From Sipunculus nudus (Eukaryota; Annelida; Sipuncula; Golfingiida; Sipunculidae), in NCBI GenBank assembly GCA_026874595.1, contig CM049307.1, forward strand, positions 80,762,643 through 80,826,642: a DNA stretch of 64,000 bases, in the 5' to 3' direction. Both the position numbers and the translations under genes were made by a program. The notes below the pieces were generated by a model that did not search any database, was not told the DNA's origin, and saw nothing but the letters and a program-made list of their open reading frames with translations. How positions within the stretch are numbered: the first letter of the stretch is position 1; every line of letters begins with the position of its first letter. Shown here piece by piece: positions 20,689 to 31,051 of the stretch.

Positions 20689-23109
20689 CTAGTCTGTCAG
20701 AAGAAGCATGTTTGTTTGGTCTGGATTGCACATGTAGGTCTGAAGAGGGGCCCCAAGGCTGGCTTTCAGTCTCATTTTAAAAACCGCAATCATCTGTAGT
20801 TTGGTAGGCCAGTCAAGGTAACTGACACTGCGAATCATTGCAGATAGTCCGGGTGGAAGCATTTTGCTGTTTTTCATACTGAGCATCTGAACGTATGGAT
20901 GAACAACTGCAACCATCCGACTATGGCGGGAGTTCAGTGAGTGAGCATGCGAAAGCTGGGCTTCTAATTCACACCATCCGGATTTGATAAAATGCTTACT
21001 CACACACACTATGGTATTTCGACTCTTTGATATAGCGTCTAAAATATTAGATGTGATAGGAAACCCTGGCCGGAAGTGACGATAATGTAAACACACACGG
21101 TAAGGCCTTGTTTTGTCTTCCTCCAGTGGTCTCACGATATACTCATCAACGAAGTCTTCGTCTTTACTTGAGTAGGAAACGAAGGCATCAAACATAAACT
21201 CATCGTTTTTCTGGGCTGCCTCTTGGTTGAGCGTTATAAGATACTTGACCATGGTTAAGTGATACTGAATTTGCCACTTGAAACGGCAAATCAAGTTCAA
21301 TATCGTTATCAGTAATAATACAATGGCAAAGAGAACAAAAGCAATGGTATCCTCAGTTCTCATTTCCATGCAATGCTTTTCAAGTCTATTGGTTTCGCTC
21401 AGGAGAACATGAGGCTTCCCATCCTCTCCAGTACAAGTCAACGGTCGAGTACTCGAGTGCAGTCCCGTGATGGTGAGCTTACTCCTGATAAGAAAGTATA
21501 TTTCTCTTAACGCTTCACAGGAGCACTCAATTGGATTGTCTAACAAGTTCAATTCTATCTGGCTTTTTGTATTCCTGCGTTTCTGAATTCCTTCCAGGCT
21601 ATCCAGACCAGTACGACTGATATATTGAAACTCATTATCACTCAGATCAATGTACTCAATAGAGTCCAACCATCGAAAATGTCGGTGTGTATCATTTATT
21701 TTATTTCCTTGTAATAATAGCCAACGCATTTTCTTCTGATAGCGGAATATTTGATCCGGCAAGTCATGTATATTTAAGTAAGTCAGTTCCAGGTAAATTA
21801 GATCAGCGTTTCTTGCAAATAGTTCATCAGATATTTTATGTTGAAAGACTTCAGGGGAGACACTGTTATTCATGAGCAACATTTGCAGGTTCGGCATTTT
21901 GTAAAAGAAACGATCGTCAATATGCCCGCACTGGATATCCCGCAGGTTGAGATATTTGAGACGGAACGTGCAGCAAAAAGTTCCATTTAGGTATTTCAGT
22001 CTAGTACCACCAACGTCAAGAAACTGTAGTCCATGTAACGTTAACCAGTACTTTTGACCATCGACGCCGAAAGGATGATACCCAAGCTGATCTAACACAA
22101 CAACACTCAAGTTGGGTAAGAATACTCCAATCACCACTGTATCTTGCACCCTGTTCGGTATAATAGGATTTGATATATTAGGATTGCCGGTAACAAACTT
22201 CCCCCAGTTGAACGTAGGATGTAGTCTAGGGGGTGGGAGAGTAGGGTTACAATGTTTTGCTATATATTGGCACCCTATGTCTATTCTAACCAAGTGTTTT
22301 AATGCGGGAATAAAAAATAATACTTCCCTGTCTCCTACTATCTTGTTATCCCGTAATGACAAATATCGCAGGTGCTTTAGATTTAATAGGAAACCAACTG
22401 TAACTCTGGCGATTTTGTTTCTTTCTAAGTATAAGTGGGTAACATTTGATAGGCATCGTGAGAAATCAGGTTCGACAGTAAGACTGAATCTTAATGTATG
22501 CTTAAGGGCACCATTCAAAGTAATGCGGGTGAGATTTTTTGATGCCCCACAAAATAAATTACCAATGTTGGTTATATCTATGTTACAATGATCTGCAATA
22601 ATTTCATTTAAGTTTGGCATTGGTTTAAATGCATGAGGCATAAACGTCGTCTGAATGTCTTTATTTTTCTGCCAAAACGACAACACCCTGAGCTTATTTA
22701 ACCCCAAGAAGGCGTCACTCTCTACCCGGCTTATCTCTATATGATTGATGAGCAACCGATTCAGGTTTTGATAGGAGATGAAGGAATTATTTTTCAGGAT
22801 GACAATATCTAGAGACAGGAGATTTAACACAGCTATTGGCCACCGCCCGGTGAGATGACTTAACTCGCTTGCAGTTGGTATCTTTAGCAACCCTTCACAT
22901 GTCACTTCAGCTTCAGGTTTGCCCAGTTTTGTTGCAAATTTGACATTACATGGAGACTTGTTGTCTGTTACAGTATGCTGGTGCGAAGGATATGTTAATG
23001 CAGGACTGACGACTGGTCTTATAAGTCCGACAGTGTGTCCTTTTCTACTGGTTTTGGCCATTACAGCCAGAAAACATGCGATCAGCATTGCCCTCATGAT
23101 ATGGATCAT
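20689..23109 (-). CDS. Toll-like receptor B (LRR ectodomain, TM, TIR)
   Basis: An 806-residue single-exon receptor paralogous to TLR A. The open frame extends 13 codons further upstream, to 23148. I place the start at 23109 because a splice acceptor (TTCAATACAG) lies 15 nt before it and because MIHIMRAMLIACFL aligns with the TLR A signal peptide. It has leucine-rich repeats, an LRR C-cap, one TM helix (TIAFVLFAIVLLLITILNLI) and a TIR domain starting at about residue 638 (FDAFVSYS, CLHYRHFRPGFPI, SGWCELE). The TIR is nearly the same as in TLR A, with about a dozen substitutions. The ectodomain and C-cap differ much more; for example, the TLR A LVMCELNITG segment becomes LIRSKLTITG. RHFRPG and the FK in box 3 are kept. 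It is identical to TLR C. Confidence 0.95.
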   Translation of the reverse strand: MIHIMRAMLIACFLAVMAKTSRKGHTVGLIRPVVSPALTYPSHQHTVTDNKSPCNVKFATKLGKPEAEVTCEGLLKIPTASELSHLTGRWPIAVLNLLSLDIVILKNNSFISYQNLNRLLINHIEISRVESDAFLGLNKLRVLSFWQKNKDIQTTFMPHAFKPMPNLNEIIADHCNIDITNIGNLFCGASKNLTRITLNGALKHTLRFSLTVEPDFSRCLSNVTHLYLERNKIARVTVGFLLNLKHLRYLSLRDNKIVGDREVLFFIPALKHLVRIDIGCQYIAKHCNPTLPPPRLHPTFNWGKFVTGNPNISNPIIPNRVQDTVVIGVFLPNLSVVVLDQLGYHPFGVDGQKYWLTLHGLQFLDVGGTRLKYLNGTFCCTFRLKYLNLRDIQCGHIDDRFFYKMPNLQMLLMNNSVSPEVFQHKISDELFARNADLIYLELTYLNIHDLPDQIFRYQKKMRWLLLQGNKINDTHRHFRWLDSIEYIDLSDNEFQYISRTGLDSLEGIQKRRNTKSQIELNLLDNPIECSCEALREIYFLIRSKLTITGLHSSTRPLTCTGEDGKPHVLLSETNRLEKHCMEMRTEDTIAFVLFAIVLLLITILNLICRFKWQIQYHLTMVKYLITLNQEAAQKNDEFMFDAFVSYSSKDEDFVDEYIVRPLEEDKTRPYRVCLHYRHFRPGFPITSNILDAISKSRNTIVCVSKHFIKSGWCELEAQLSHAHSLNSRHSRMVAVVHPYVQMLSMKNSKMLPPGLSAMIRSVSYLDWPTKLQMIAVFKMRLKASLGAPLQTYMCNPDQTNMLLLTD

Positions 23110-23124
23110 TTTCTTGTCTGCTGT
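23110..23124 (-). other. 5' UTR segment after splice acceptor, TLR B
   Basis: ACAGCAGACAAGAAA lies between the CAATACAG acceptor and the ATG, matching the TLR A arrangement. Confidence 0.6.
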
Positions 23125-23805
23125 CTGTATTGAACAAGAATAAGACATTAATATCAGGAAACTAGTTTTTGTTATTCAAATTTGATAATTAAAAAAAGTA
23201 AACAATGATCGATTATCGATCGATCAGTCCAGGGAGCTTCGACATAATGTAAAAATATATAAACCACATGTTCACTCTTGTATCTTGGTCGATTTTAAGA
23301 TCACCATTCATATAAAAAAGTATATTAAGGTTATCATAAAAGTTCAAGGACACGCTCGGTTCTTCGAACGTTATCCACCACGGCTCACATTTCTGCTTTA
23401 GTGCTGGTTGCTACGTTATGTCCTGTTTTTCACGTGTTTTATCAACACAGAAAAATTTTATTTCTCTTGATAATATATCTTGACGACAAAAATACTTTTT
23501 CAGCAAATACACAAAAAGGTAATGAGATAAATAAATAATAATATATGCCAGTCACCCATAAAATCGATTAATCGACACACGACTTCACAAAATCTTCTTT
23601 TCATATATATATATATGTGTGTGTATATATATATACCTGATATACTTAATATAGCAATATTTATGTAAATTCAAGATCACCATTGTTGTTATCATCAGTT
23701 TTTTTCTTTAATTAGACCCCAGGAATGCGTACATTTTCTGTCAATATTGGCACATCCAGAAGAAAAGAAAGAATTAAAAGGTAAAAAACAGCAAAACAAA
23801 ATTAC

Positions 23806-23877
23806 CTTGCCTCCGTTGCAGCACAGAAGTATTCTTTGTCTCTCCGCTTACTTAAATCTCAAACTGCAGTATCTGTG

Positions 23878-23880
<3 letters not shown>
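23806..23880 (-). other. putative non-coding first exon of TLR B
   Basis: The minus strand reads ...GGAGGCAAG|GTAATTTT, a donor matched at TLR A. Upstream lies a (TA)n tract and then the conserved GACCGGTCGTTAT and GACCAGCAGTTGATGA blocks. The start site is unknown. A TA tract directly upstream could substitute for a TATA element, but that is speculation. Confidence 0.4.

Positions 23881-23938
<58 letters not shown>
23880..23938. repeat. (TA)n microsatellite in TLR B promoter region
   Basis: About 58 bp of alternating TA. The copy-2 tract (37744-37803) is slightly longer. Confidence 0.9.
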
Positions 23939-23939
<1 letters not shown>

Positions 23940-24104
23940 CTATAGAGGACCGGTCGTTATATTATTTACGATCACGTGCCAATAGACCAGCAGTTGATGA
24001 CTTGTTGATAATGAATGAATACGAATCCGTAGTTATACAAAATGTCGGTTAGTTTCAGAGAAAAACTGGAGATGTAGATGCGGGTAATTTTAAGATAAAA
24101 TCTT

Positions 24105-25580
24105 ACTTGTTAAATCAGATGATAACATCGGTCGCTGATCTACCCACACCCTGAACTCATGACTTACACCACCAAAATATATAACGAGAGGGTAGTTGGC
24201 AGAGCTTACATATAACTTTAGCAAGTCCAACAGCTAACAAACGTCTATACTATAAATATAATAAATAACAAATTAGTGTTTAAATTTTGTCAAAGTAATA
24301 CATGGTAGAAAGGATTAACTATTGAGTTTTATTCGTTGCGTATATTGTGTTTAACGATATGTCATTACCATATTTACCAATTATTAAATGCTGGTTCACT
24401 ATAAGATACTTTGATCAGATAGAGCAAAAGATGAACCCACGTTAGTATATAATTTTTAACAGTATTCTACTACATAAATTACAAAATAGGATAATAAATT
24501 TCACTTCAGGCCAGGGTGTGTGTATTGCATGAAGCCATTGACAAATACAACAAACGCATGTAGTATGTCCAGAATAAATTTGGATTCACTTAAATACAAC
24601 AAAAATTAAAATCTGCAAAACCCTTTAAAATGAGGGTTCGTAAATGGAGTGCCCGTAAGGAATTAAACCCATACTGATTAAATAAAAACAAATTTTCAGT
24701 TTTTTATTTAGCAACCCAGGGTTGGCCCCCTGGAAAATGTATCCATTTGGGCTGTATCAATACACCGATATACGGATACGAATAGATACGCAACGTCGAT
24801 ACGGTTACCGATGCGCTTTACATACTGTGTCGGGCGTATCGAGGTTAACAATGAATGCTAATAAAAATTGATACAAGACTACTTAACCGGAACTACTTAT
24901 AAATCTGTTCCCCCCTTGTATTTGTTATTTTAGCTGTTAAGACTTAAACGAAACATATGTTTTGCCATATTATCGACTGGATAAGAAATATATATAAGCA
25001 TATCAGGGTTCCGATGACAGGTCGGCGAGTGTGAGCGATATAAGGAGAATATTACTGGCATGAGCCTTTCTAAGGGGCCAATCCACCGGAGTTTGTGGCA
25101 GAAGCCTCCTGATCCGCCCGCCGCTTACGAAAATGAGAGAGTATAAACCCCACCCTGAAAATCAAAATTTTCCTAAATGTCATTTTCCAGCACATGATAC
25201 AGTATATTTATTTTTGTGAAGAATTCTTAGCTCAGTTTTCAACACCGTTTTATTTATGTTTTAAACTTTTATAGGCAAACACTCATGATTATTCGATTCA
25301 TTTAGGCAACTGAAACAAACGATTTCCTAATTTTTTTTTATTATGAGATGCCAAGTTGAAAGAATATTAATTCAAATATGAAATATTAGAAATTGGAAAC
25401 GGAAATCCCGAAATGGCTATATATTTGTTCAAAAGTACGCGTCTTATTCCCCTTAAAAATGAGGGTGGAGAATAATATTTTGTCCAATCATACTTAATCC
25501 TAATCCCTAAAAGTGTGGAGGACAGGTCCACTTCTCTTGACACGAGGCCTATGGTTTCGCTGAAGTAATGAACTCGATAC

Positions 25581-25582
<2 letters not shown>
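24105..25582. other. TLR B upstream DNA; contains GATACG-rich block
   Basis: No gene recognised. At about 24745-24850 short GTATCGATACG-like motifs recur in both orientations. This recalls a subterminal cluster of a DNA transposon, but I could not find a second end. Confidence 0.35.

Positions 25583-25640
<58 letters not shown>
25583..25640. repeat. (TA)n(TG)n microsatellite
   Basis: About 45 bp of TA followed by TG repeats. In copy 2 (39436-39468) the locus is almost entirely TG, a clear length and composition difference between the copies. Confidence 0.85.
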
Positions 25641-25834
25641 ATTACATATTGCTACTGTTATTTTTTTTAATTATGTTATCACAAGAGGGTATGTATATTT
25701 CGTTCTATAACCCATCATTTTATCTCCACATGACTCAATTGTAAGTGAAACTTTTTCTCGATGTGCTTATATACCGGTTATATTATCATATTATTATTAA
25801 ACATAAACCACTATTTCATAATGTTTGTTCAACA

Positions 25835-25945
25835 TCAGGAGGTAATTGTTCGGGGCTAATAGCCCGGGGGTAATAGTTTTGGGTGGTAGTTGTCCGGGGG
25901 GTAATTGGGGGGGGGGCGAAATTGTCCGGGGGGTATATGTCTTAA
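25835..25945. repeat. G-rich minisatellite GGGGGTAATTGTCC type
   Basis: Repeats of GGGGTAATTGTCC / GGGGTAATAG / GTAGTTGTCCGG. It belongs to the same motif family as the foldback arms at 59057-59260 and 59640-59850. Runs of four or more G separated by short AT stretches could form G-quadruplexes. Confidence 0.7.
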
Positions 25946-26469
25946 AACCAAATGCAGCATCCATTTGCAAACACGGCATTCTTCTCTCGAGAAAAAAAAT
26001 TCTGCCAGAAGCGCTCAGAAGATTGGAATATAAAATGTTAAACTGAAACTTTAGCAGCAGACGAAAATGTGGCACCAGCTTGGTCGTGATGATTGAATTA
26101 ATTGTGGTTTCGTCATTTCATTATCACTAGACAAAGACAATTAACATAAAACGATTGATAATGGGAACCAGTCATCTTTATCTTTCCATCATTACACATA
26201 ATTTATTAACCAATTCCCAAATGTAGGAAGTATCTCGCAGACTTTTGCAAGAGCATGGATTACTTTCCAATGGTTAACATGAAATATACTTTAACGTTGG
26301 ATCTACCCTCTGGTTTATTTCTTCAGCTCTCTGACTGCATGGTGTGGCTGTGGGTAAAAAATAATGAGATGCACACGTAGAGCCGTATATTTGTGAGATG
26401 TCCTGTTTTGCTGGCCTTGCTTATCAATATCACATATGAACCCGTCCCGGATTTCCGATCAGTAGTATC

Positions 26470-26560
26470 TTCGTCATTCCAGACCGCAGCACATGGTCCC
26501 GGGTGGAGCTAATAAAAAACCGGTGGCGCCGTCTGTTGGCGCATCAGTATAAATCAACAC
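26470..26560. repeat. conserved block at the upstream end of the TLR units
   Basis: CGTCATTCCAGACCGCAGC, then ACCGGTGGCGCCGTCTGTTG and GGCGCATCAGTA, matches 8075-8155 (with GTGTCGCCGTCTATTGGCGC) and 40285-40375. It is the outermost homology between the old TLR duplicates. Confidence 0.6.
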
Positions 26561-26574
26561 AACATCGTGTGTAT

Positions 26575-27998
26575 CTGGGTTGGGTCCTATTACACAGGTT
26601 CTATTACAGTTACTCTTACTTCTTAATCCACTTTTTACTTTTACTATTTCTTTTACAACATTTGATCATCTATAACTATTGCTATTACTTGGTTTCCATT
26701 AGTTTTACCATTACTATTCCTTTACTTACAAATAGTGATACAAGCATATGCAGACCTTGCCCCCTACATAACCCCAGTGATACTTTAATATGTTCGTATA
26801 TTTAAACTGTGGTTTTTTAAATTTTGTCCTAAATTAAAATAAAAAATTATATAGTTTTAAATCTTTCAGTATAAATGAGCTTTCTTTTGCAATTAATGCG
26901 CTTAATTCAGCTAAGTGCAGCATTATTTTCAGCCAGTTCATGATCAGTCCAACATAAACCAAGTTTCGGTAGGTCCATATTCACCACGGTTAATGACACT
27001 TTTACATTTAATCATTCATTTCACACAATGTTCAACAGAAATTTAAATAAAATAAACTTCATGTTAAGCCAGTTTAAAAGAAAAAGGGTAAGGTTTGTAT
27101 AATCATGATAGACAAAAATATTTAAATAATGTTTGGGGCAATTTAATATGATTAAATATTATCAGTACCAGTTCAACACAACATAAATCCAGTAATATAT
27201 ATATGTTATCTTTTCATTATAGAATATACAATGTGCATGTAGCCCATCTTGCTTGTAGCATTCAAATTGAACCTATTCATGTTCATCAAAACACAGAAGT
27301 CTGTGAATTTTCTTGTCTACATCAAATTATTACATCTCGCCAGGTGAGTCCATTTCGATTTTTCTTGAGCAGGTGTTTATTGAACATGAAAAAAAAAATA
27401 GATTTTCAAATACGATCAGGAAGCCATTGTACATAGACTGCAATACTGGTTAGTACAAACAGGGCCTCATTCACTGTTTGTGGCACCACTATTTATTATA
27501 GTTATAAACTTATCAAAGGTTTTGAATCAGACTGTCTACCTCTGAAGTACTCAAACATCAGCAACACTGCAGCAGCACTGTCTTGCTTTAACTGACAGTT
27601 ATTTGCTCCACATTTGTGAAAACTGACCAAGTACTAATGCAGCGTATACTCACCAACCTTAGTTAATGGATCTGTAAACAAATCCAGGGTTTGATCTAAT
27701 TGGGTATCACCTCAAACCAATGCCCGATGCCCCGTGTCCACTGGACCATGACAGCATTTAGCATCAACTAATCACACTACAGCTTTAGCCTTTTCCTGTG
27801 ATTCAGTATAATCATCCTACCACGCTTTGTTCATGTGTTATAACATTTAAAGTAATAGTTATTATTCTATGATTTAGGGTCCTATTACTTTTACTAATAC
27901 AGATTAAAAATTTCTTGTCTTTTACTTTTACTATTACCCTGAAAACTAGTAATTTTCTTCAACCATTATTATAACATATAAGTAATACCCCATCCCTA
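26575..27998. mobile_element. non-autonomous hAT-like element, copy 1
   Basis: The left end CTGGGTTGGGTCCTATTAC pairs with the reverse-complemented right end TAGGGATGGGGTATTAC. Subterminal regions at both ends are dense in TTTTACTATTAC-type repeats. The flanking octamers GTGTGTAT (26567-26574) and GGGTATAT (27999-28006) match at six of eight positions. The end style is the same as in the PIN-CXC element, with a different subterminal motif. No transposase is visible. One exon-like open block lies inside. Confidence 0.5.
27223..27343 (+). other. orphan exon-like block
   Basis: A TCTTTTCATTATAG acceptor, 121 nt open in one frame (a phase-1 start, then 40 codons including HVAHLACSIQIEPIHVH and VCEFSCLHQIITSRQ), then CAG|GTGAGT. 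Both splice signals are near-consensus and the block is unchanged in copy 2 while its surroundings have drifted. I do not recognise the protein. It lies inside the hAT-like element and could be a leftover transposase exon or coincidence. Confidence 0.3.
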
Positions 27999-27999
27999 G

Positions 28000-28002
<3 letters not shown>

Positions 28003-28044
<42 letters not shown>
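28003..28044. repeat. (TA)n microsatellite
   Basis: About 42 bp of TA directly beside the hAT-like element's right end. Confidence 0.9.
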
Positions 28045-28046
<2 letters not shown>

Positions 28047-29183
28047 GGAGGTCTGTCCCGTTGTTTTTATAGACGCCTTTCTAGGCGCTCACGCGTCATA
28101 ACGTCTTTCTGCAGTGACGTTATCCGTGGCGGTCACGTTATACGTCGTAACCTTTTCGGCCAGCTCTGCACTCGTCTGTCAAAAACAACCCTGTGTTTCT
28201 GTTCAGGGTATTAAAATTAATTATATGTTTTTTTTGTGAAAATAATGGGGGCTGGCTGGCAACTATTGCTTTTAAGTTTTTTTCTACCATGAAAATGGCG
28301 TAAAGTTTCGTTATATCTCACTTACTGGCACATGCAGAATTGACAACAAATGGTTAAAACATATATAACCATTTTTTTCTACCATGAAAGTAGCGTAAAG
28401 TATCGTTATATCTCATGCACTGGCACATGCAGAATTGACAACCAATAATTAAAACATAAGACAACAAACGTTGTATACATCGAATTAGTCAACAGTTTGA
28501 AAGGATCCTCGAAATAAGTGATATTTGTAATTCTTCTACATGTATTATTGACATGCAAATCAGATTAAATAGGACTACAGGTGTCAAAATCTCAAGATGA
28601 ATTATGCAACATGCGGGCCCGGCCGCCGGTTATTACATGGGGGATTCCCCTTCGAAATGCATGAAAGTCACGCGTGCTTACACCAGATCCGAGATCGTTT
28701 AATAAAGAAAAAAATAGCAGTTTCCTTAAATATCACATTATCTTTGTTTATATTTTTTTGCCTAAAAGAAGACAACAACAGATCGGTATCGCGATAGAAA
28801 TTATAGAATGAAATCGTTTTTGCAATGTGAAAACAGATGTATGTTTCCCCTCCCTATTCGCCTCACATCCCCTAATTTTAGGAATAAATAATGACTTATT
28901 CAAAAGTCACAGCATTCACATATAATTTTTATTCCGGTTAATTTGACTTGAAGATTAAGGTCAAGGTCACAGGTTTTCGAACACCTCTGAGATATTGGTA
29001 GAAACAATTAAATTAAAGAAGATATAAATCCATCGGGGGTCAGTGAAAATCACTGGCCCTAACAGGAAAATAAGTTAACCCCGAAATTTAAATATACATA
29101 TTTTTTTCAATCTAAGTTAAAGCACGGTTTGAACAACATATGTTAAACTAGATATTTCTGGGCACCTCAGGTAACATGTGGTA
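28045..29183. other. end of tandem copy 1, no gene recognised
   Basis: A ~110-bp internal repeat is visible: TTTTTTCTACCATGAAA(A/G)T(G/A)GCGTAAAGT occurs near 28278 and 28375, each followed by CACTGGCACATGCAGAATTGACAAC-like text. The last ~30 bp (CTAGATATTTCTGGGCACCT) belong to a dispersed repeat also seen at 42961 and 53651. Confidence 0.5.
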
Positions 29184-30416
29184 ACAACTGGATGTACCTC
29201 ACGACGCTGCACCTGTCAGGTATATGGCTTACCGTGTACATCTGTGTGTGGGCAGTGTCAGACTTTGTCTTGTGAAAACCCGTTTAACCAGTCTTATCTT
29301 GTAGATTCTGACAAAGACCAAGACGAAAACGATGACTCTGAATCTGATGTATGTACATGGTACATGGAAATGTACAATGTAGCCTGCCTAGCCCCGTGCA
29401 ATGACGTCACATGAAGTCAACTTGATTCAAGCCTGATGTAATTCTGTTGAAAGACCTGGTTGTGTAGTATTTCTTATATATTACTAACAAATTGCCCAAG
29501 TCAAATTGCTCTAGACGTAAAAGTAGTTGCTCATGACGTCGACATGGATTCATGATGACGTCATACAGAACTTTTATTATGCTTATTTGGTTTTGGTATC
29601 ATGTTTCTATCTGTTTGTAATACATTAATGGGGGTTAAAATGAAGCATTAAGGAGTTATAAACGAGTAAAATTCTGGTCGACGGCCATCTCCCGGGCTTC
29701 GAATTTGGGAGACTTTTTTCTGGAGATCTTTAAGACCAAATAAACAATATGAAATCATAAAACCTTTTGTTGCGATTTTTTTAGGTAAAACCAGATATTG
29801 ATCTGACTATAAGCTGAAAAGGGTGAAGAGCATGTTTATGGAGATAGCATAAGATTTCCATGGAACTACAGAGGGAGTCCAGTTCTTTTCCAGGAGGTAT
29901 ATAGTTATCAAAGAGAGCATGGCTTCTGTGTAACATATATTGTTTGCTCATGCAGTGTTCTAAACCAGCCATTAGTCTTTGACAGATCCATGAGGAGAAC
30001 ACGTAAGGCTTTGTGGGTTATGCTGTCCAGCCGGTGACAGAGCCTGATGCAGCCCCTGTAGTAGCATTTGAAATGATATAAATCATTTCTAGTTATTCTT
30101 CCGACTATTTGATGTATCTCATATCTTGATGAGGCTAACTATTAGATCTAAATACTCTGCAAGTTTTCTTTTCTTTGATGGATTTGAATTAAGGTTAGAA
30201 TAGAGTATACAATTCTTGTGTTATCTTTTGACAATATTAAGGTTTGTAGTAATGGCTGTAATCATGATTACTGTTTGAAGTTATCATAAAGTAATCGTAA
30301 TCATAATCGATTACATGAACTTATTTTGGTAATCGTGATTGTAATCGTAACCGTTTGCATTCAAAGTAATCGTAATCGTAATCGATTACACATATCAAGT
30401 AATCGTCCCATATCTA
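29184..30416 (+). mobile_element. 3' fragment of the PIN-CXC element (copy 2)
   Basis: Contains the last part of the CXC region (TGCTSRRCTCQVYG onwards, stop at 29412-29414), the right inner arm and the right terminus with its GTATCCTC flank. The 5' 3.6 kb is absent because the duplication began inside the element. It cannot encode the full protein. Confidence 0.8.
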
Positions 30417-30463
30417 GTATCCTCATCCTTAACCTCAGTGTCCGAAGATGTTTTTTAACCGGC

Positions 30464-30545
30464 ACTTTGTCACCTTTTTATACACATTAAACGTATAAAT
30501 TGGTATAATTTTATACGTTTAATGTGTATGAAAAGGTGACAAAGT
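30464..30545. repeat. long hairpin, copy 2
   Basis: Identical to the 16598-16679 hairpin. Confidence 0.85.
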
Positions 30546-30838
30546 CTGTGCGTCCGTCCGTCCTTTCGTCGGTTATGCTCCCCAGGAGTCAGATGGATTT
30601 TCCCGAAACCCAGCCACATGCTTACGCTAAAGTGATCAATGGAAAATCTAGGGACTCTCTCGATTTGACCCGATCATGATATCAGCGGTCATGCCATCAT
30701 AGGTTCATGATCTGTCACATTGATCATAACTGATAAAATGGAAATTCTTACAATAGTTGTGGTGAAAATATTTCCTTTTTTGCAACGGCAAGGCCCTATA
30801 TAATTCCACGCGTGATGTAGCCCTCCATTATAAATATC

Positions 30839-30839
<1 letters not shown>

Positions 30840-30901
<62 letters not shown>
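30840..30901. repeat. (TA)n microsatellite
   Basis: Copy-2 counterpart of 16974-17033, two bases longer. Confidence 0.9.
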
Positions 30902-30905
<4 letters not shown>

Positions 30906-31026
30906 GTTTAGGATAAATTAATACATTTAAACATCAATTGTTAGTAAACATTTGCAAGTTCATCATGTATATTACAAAAACCCTCAAAAACTTAACATTT
31001 TGCGCTTAGCAAAATATTGCACAAGT

Positions 31027-31051
31027 TAACGGGTCTTCAAGAGACCCGTTA
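31027..31051. repeat. short perfect hairpin, copy 2
   Basis: Identical to 17159-17183. Confidence 0.75.

Larger units (their letters stand above)
19905..26560 (-). repeat. TLR-bearing segmental duplication unit (second copy)
   Basis: Paralogous to 3137-8155, with the same order: downstream block, (TA)n, TLR exon, first-exon block, upstream blocks. It is longer because of insertions upstream of the gene, including DNA between about 24100 and 26400. Confidence 0.75.
15318..29183. repeat. 13.87 kb tandem duplication, copy 1
   Basis: Head-to-tail duplicate of 29184-42995. The left edge was placed by comparing ACAACTGGATGTACC at 15318 and 29184. From 15318 to about 24100 I see only two substitutions relative to copy 2 (near 17336 and 17463), plus (TA)n length changes. 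From 24105 onwards substitutions and small indels are frequent. The left edge cuts through the CXC codons of the PIN-CXC gene. The right edge cuts into a dispersed repeat that begins with CTAGATATTTCT. Confidence 0.93.

Noticed and set aside
22112-22591. 159-codon open frame on the plus strand opposite TLR B (and 35976-36455 opposite TLR C)
   Set aside because: It lies antisense within the TLR coding exon and shows no domain; its openness follows from the codon composition of the real gene.
23110-23148. Thirteen extra N-terminal residues on TLR B (and on TLR C at 36974-37012)
   Set aside because: They lie across the predicted intron/exon border and would place a polar stretch before the signal peptide; TLR A has no equivalent.
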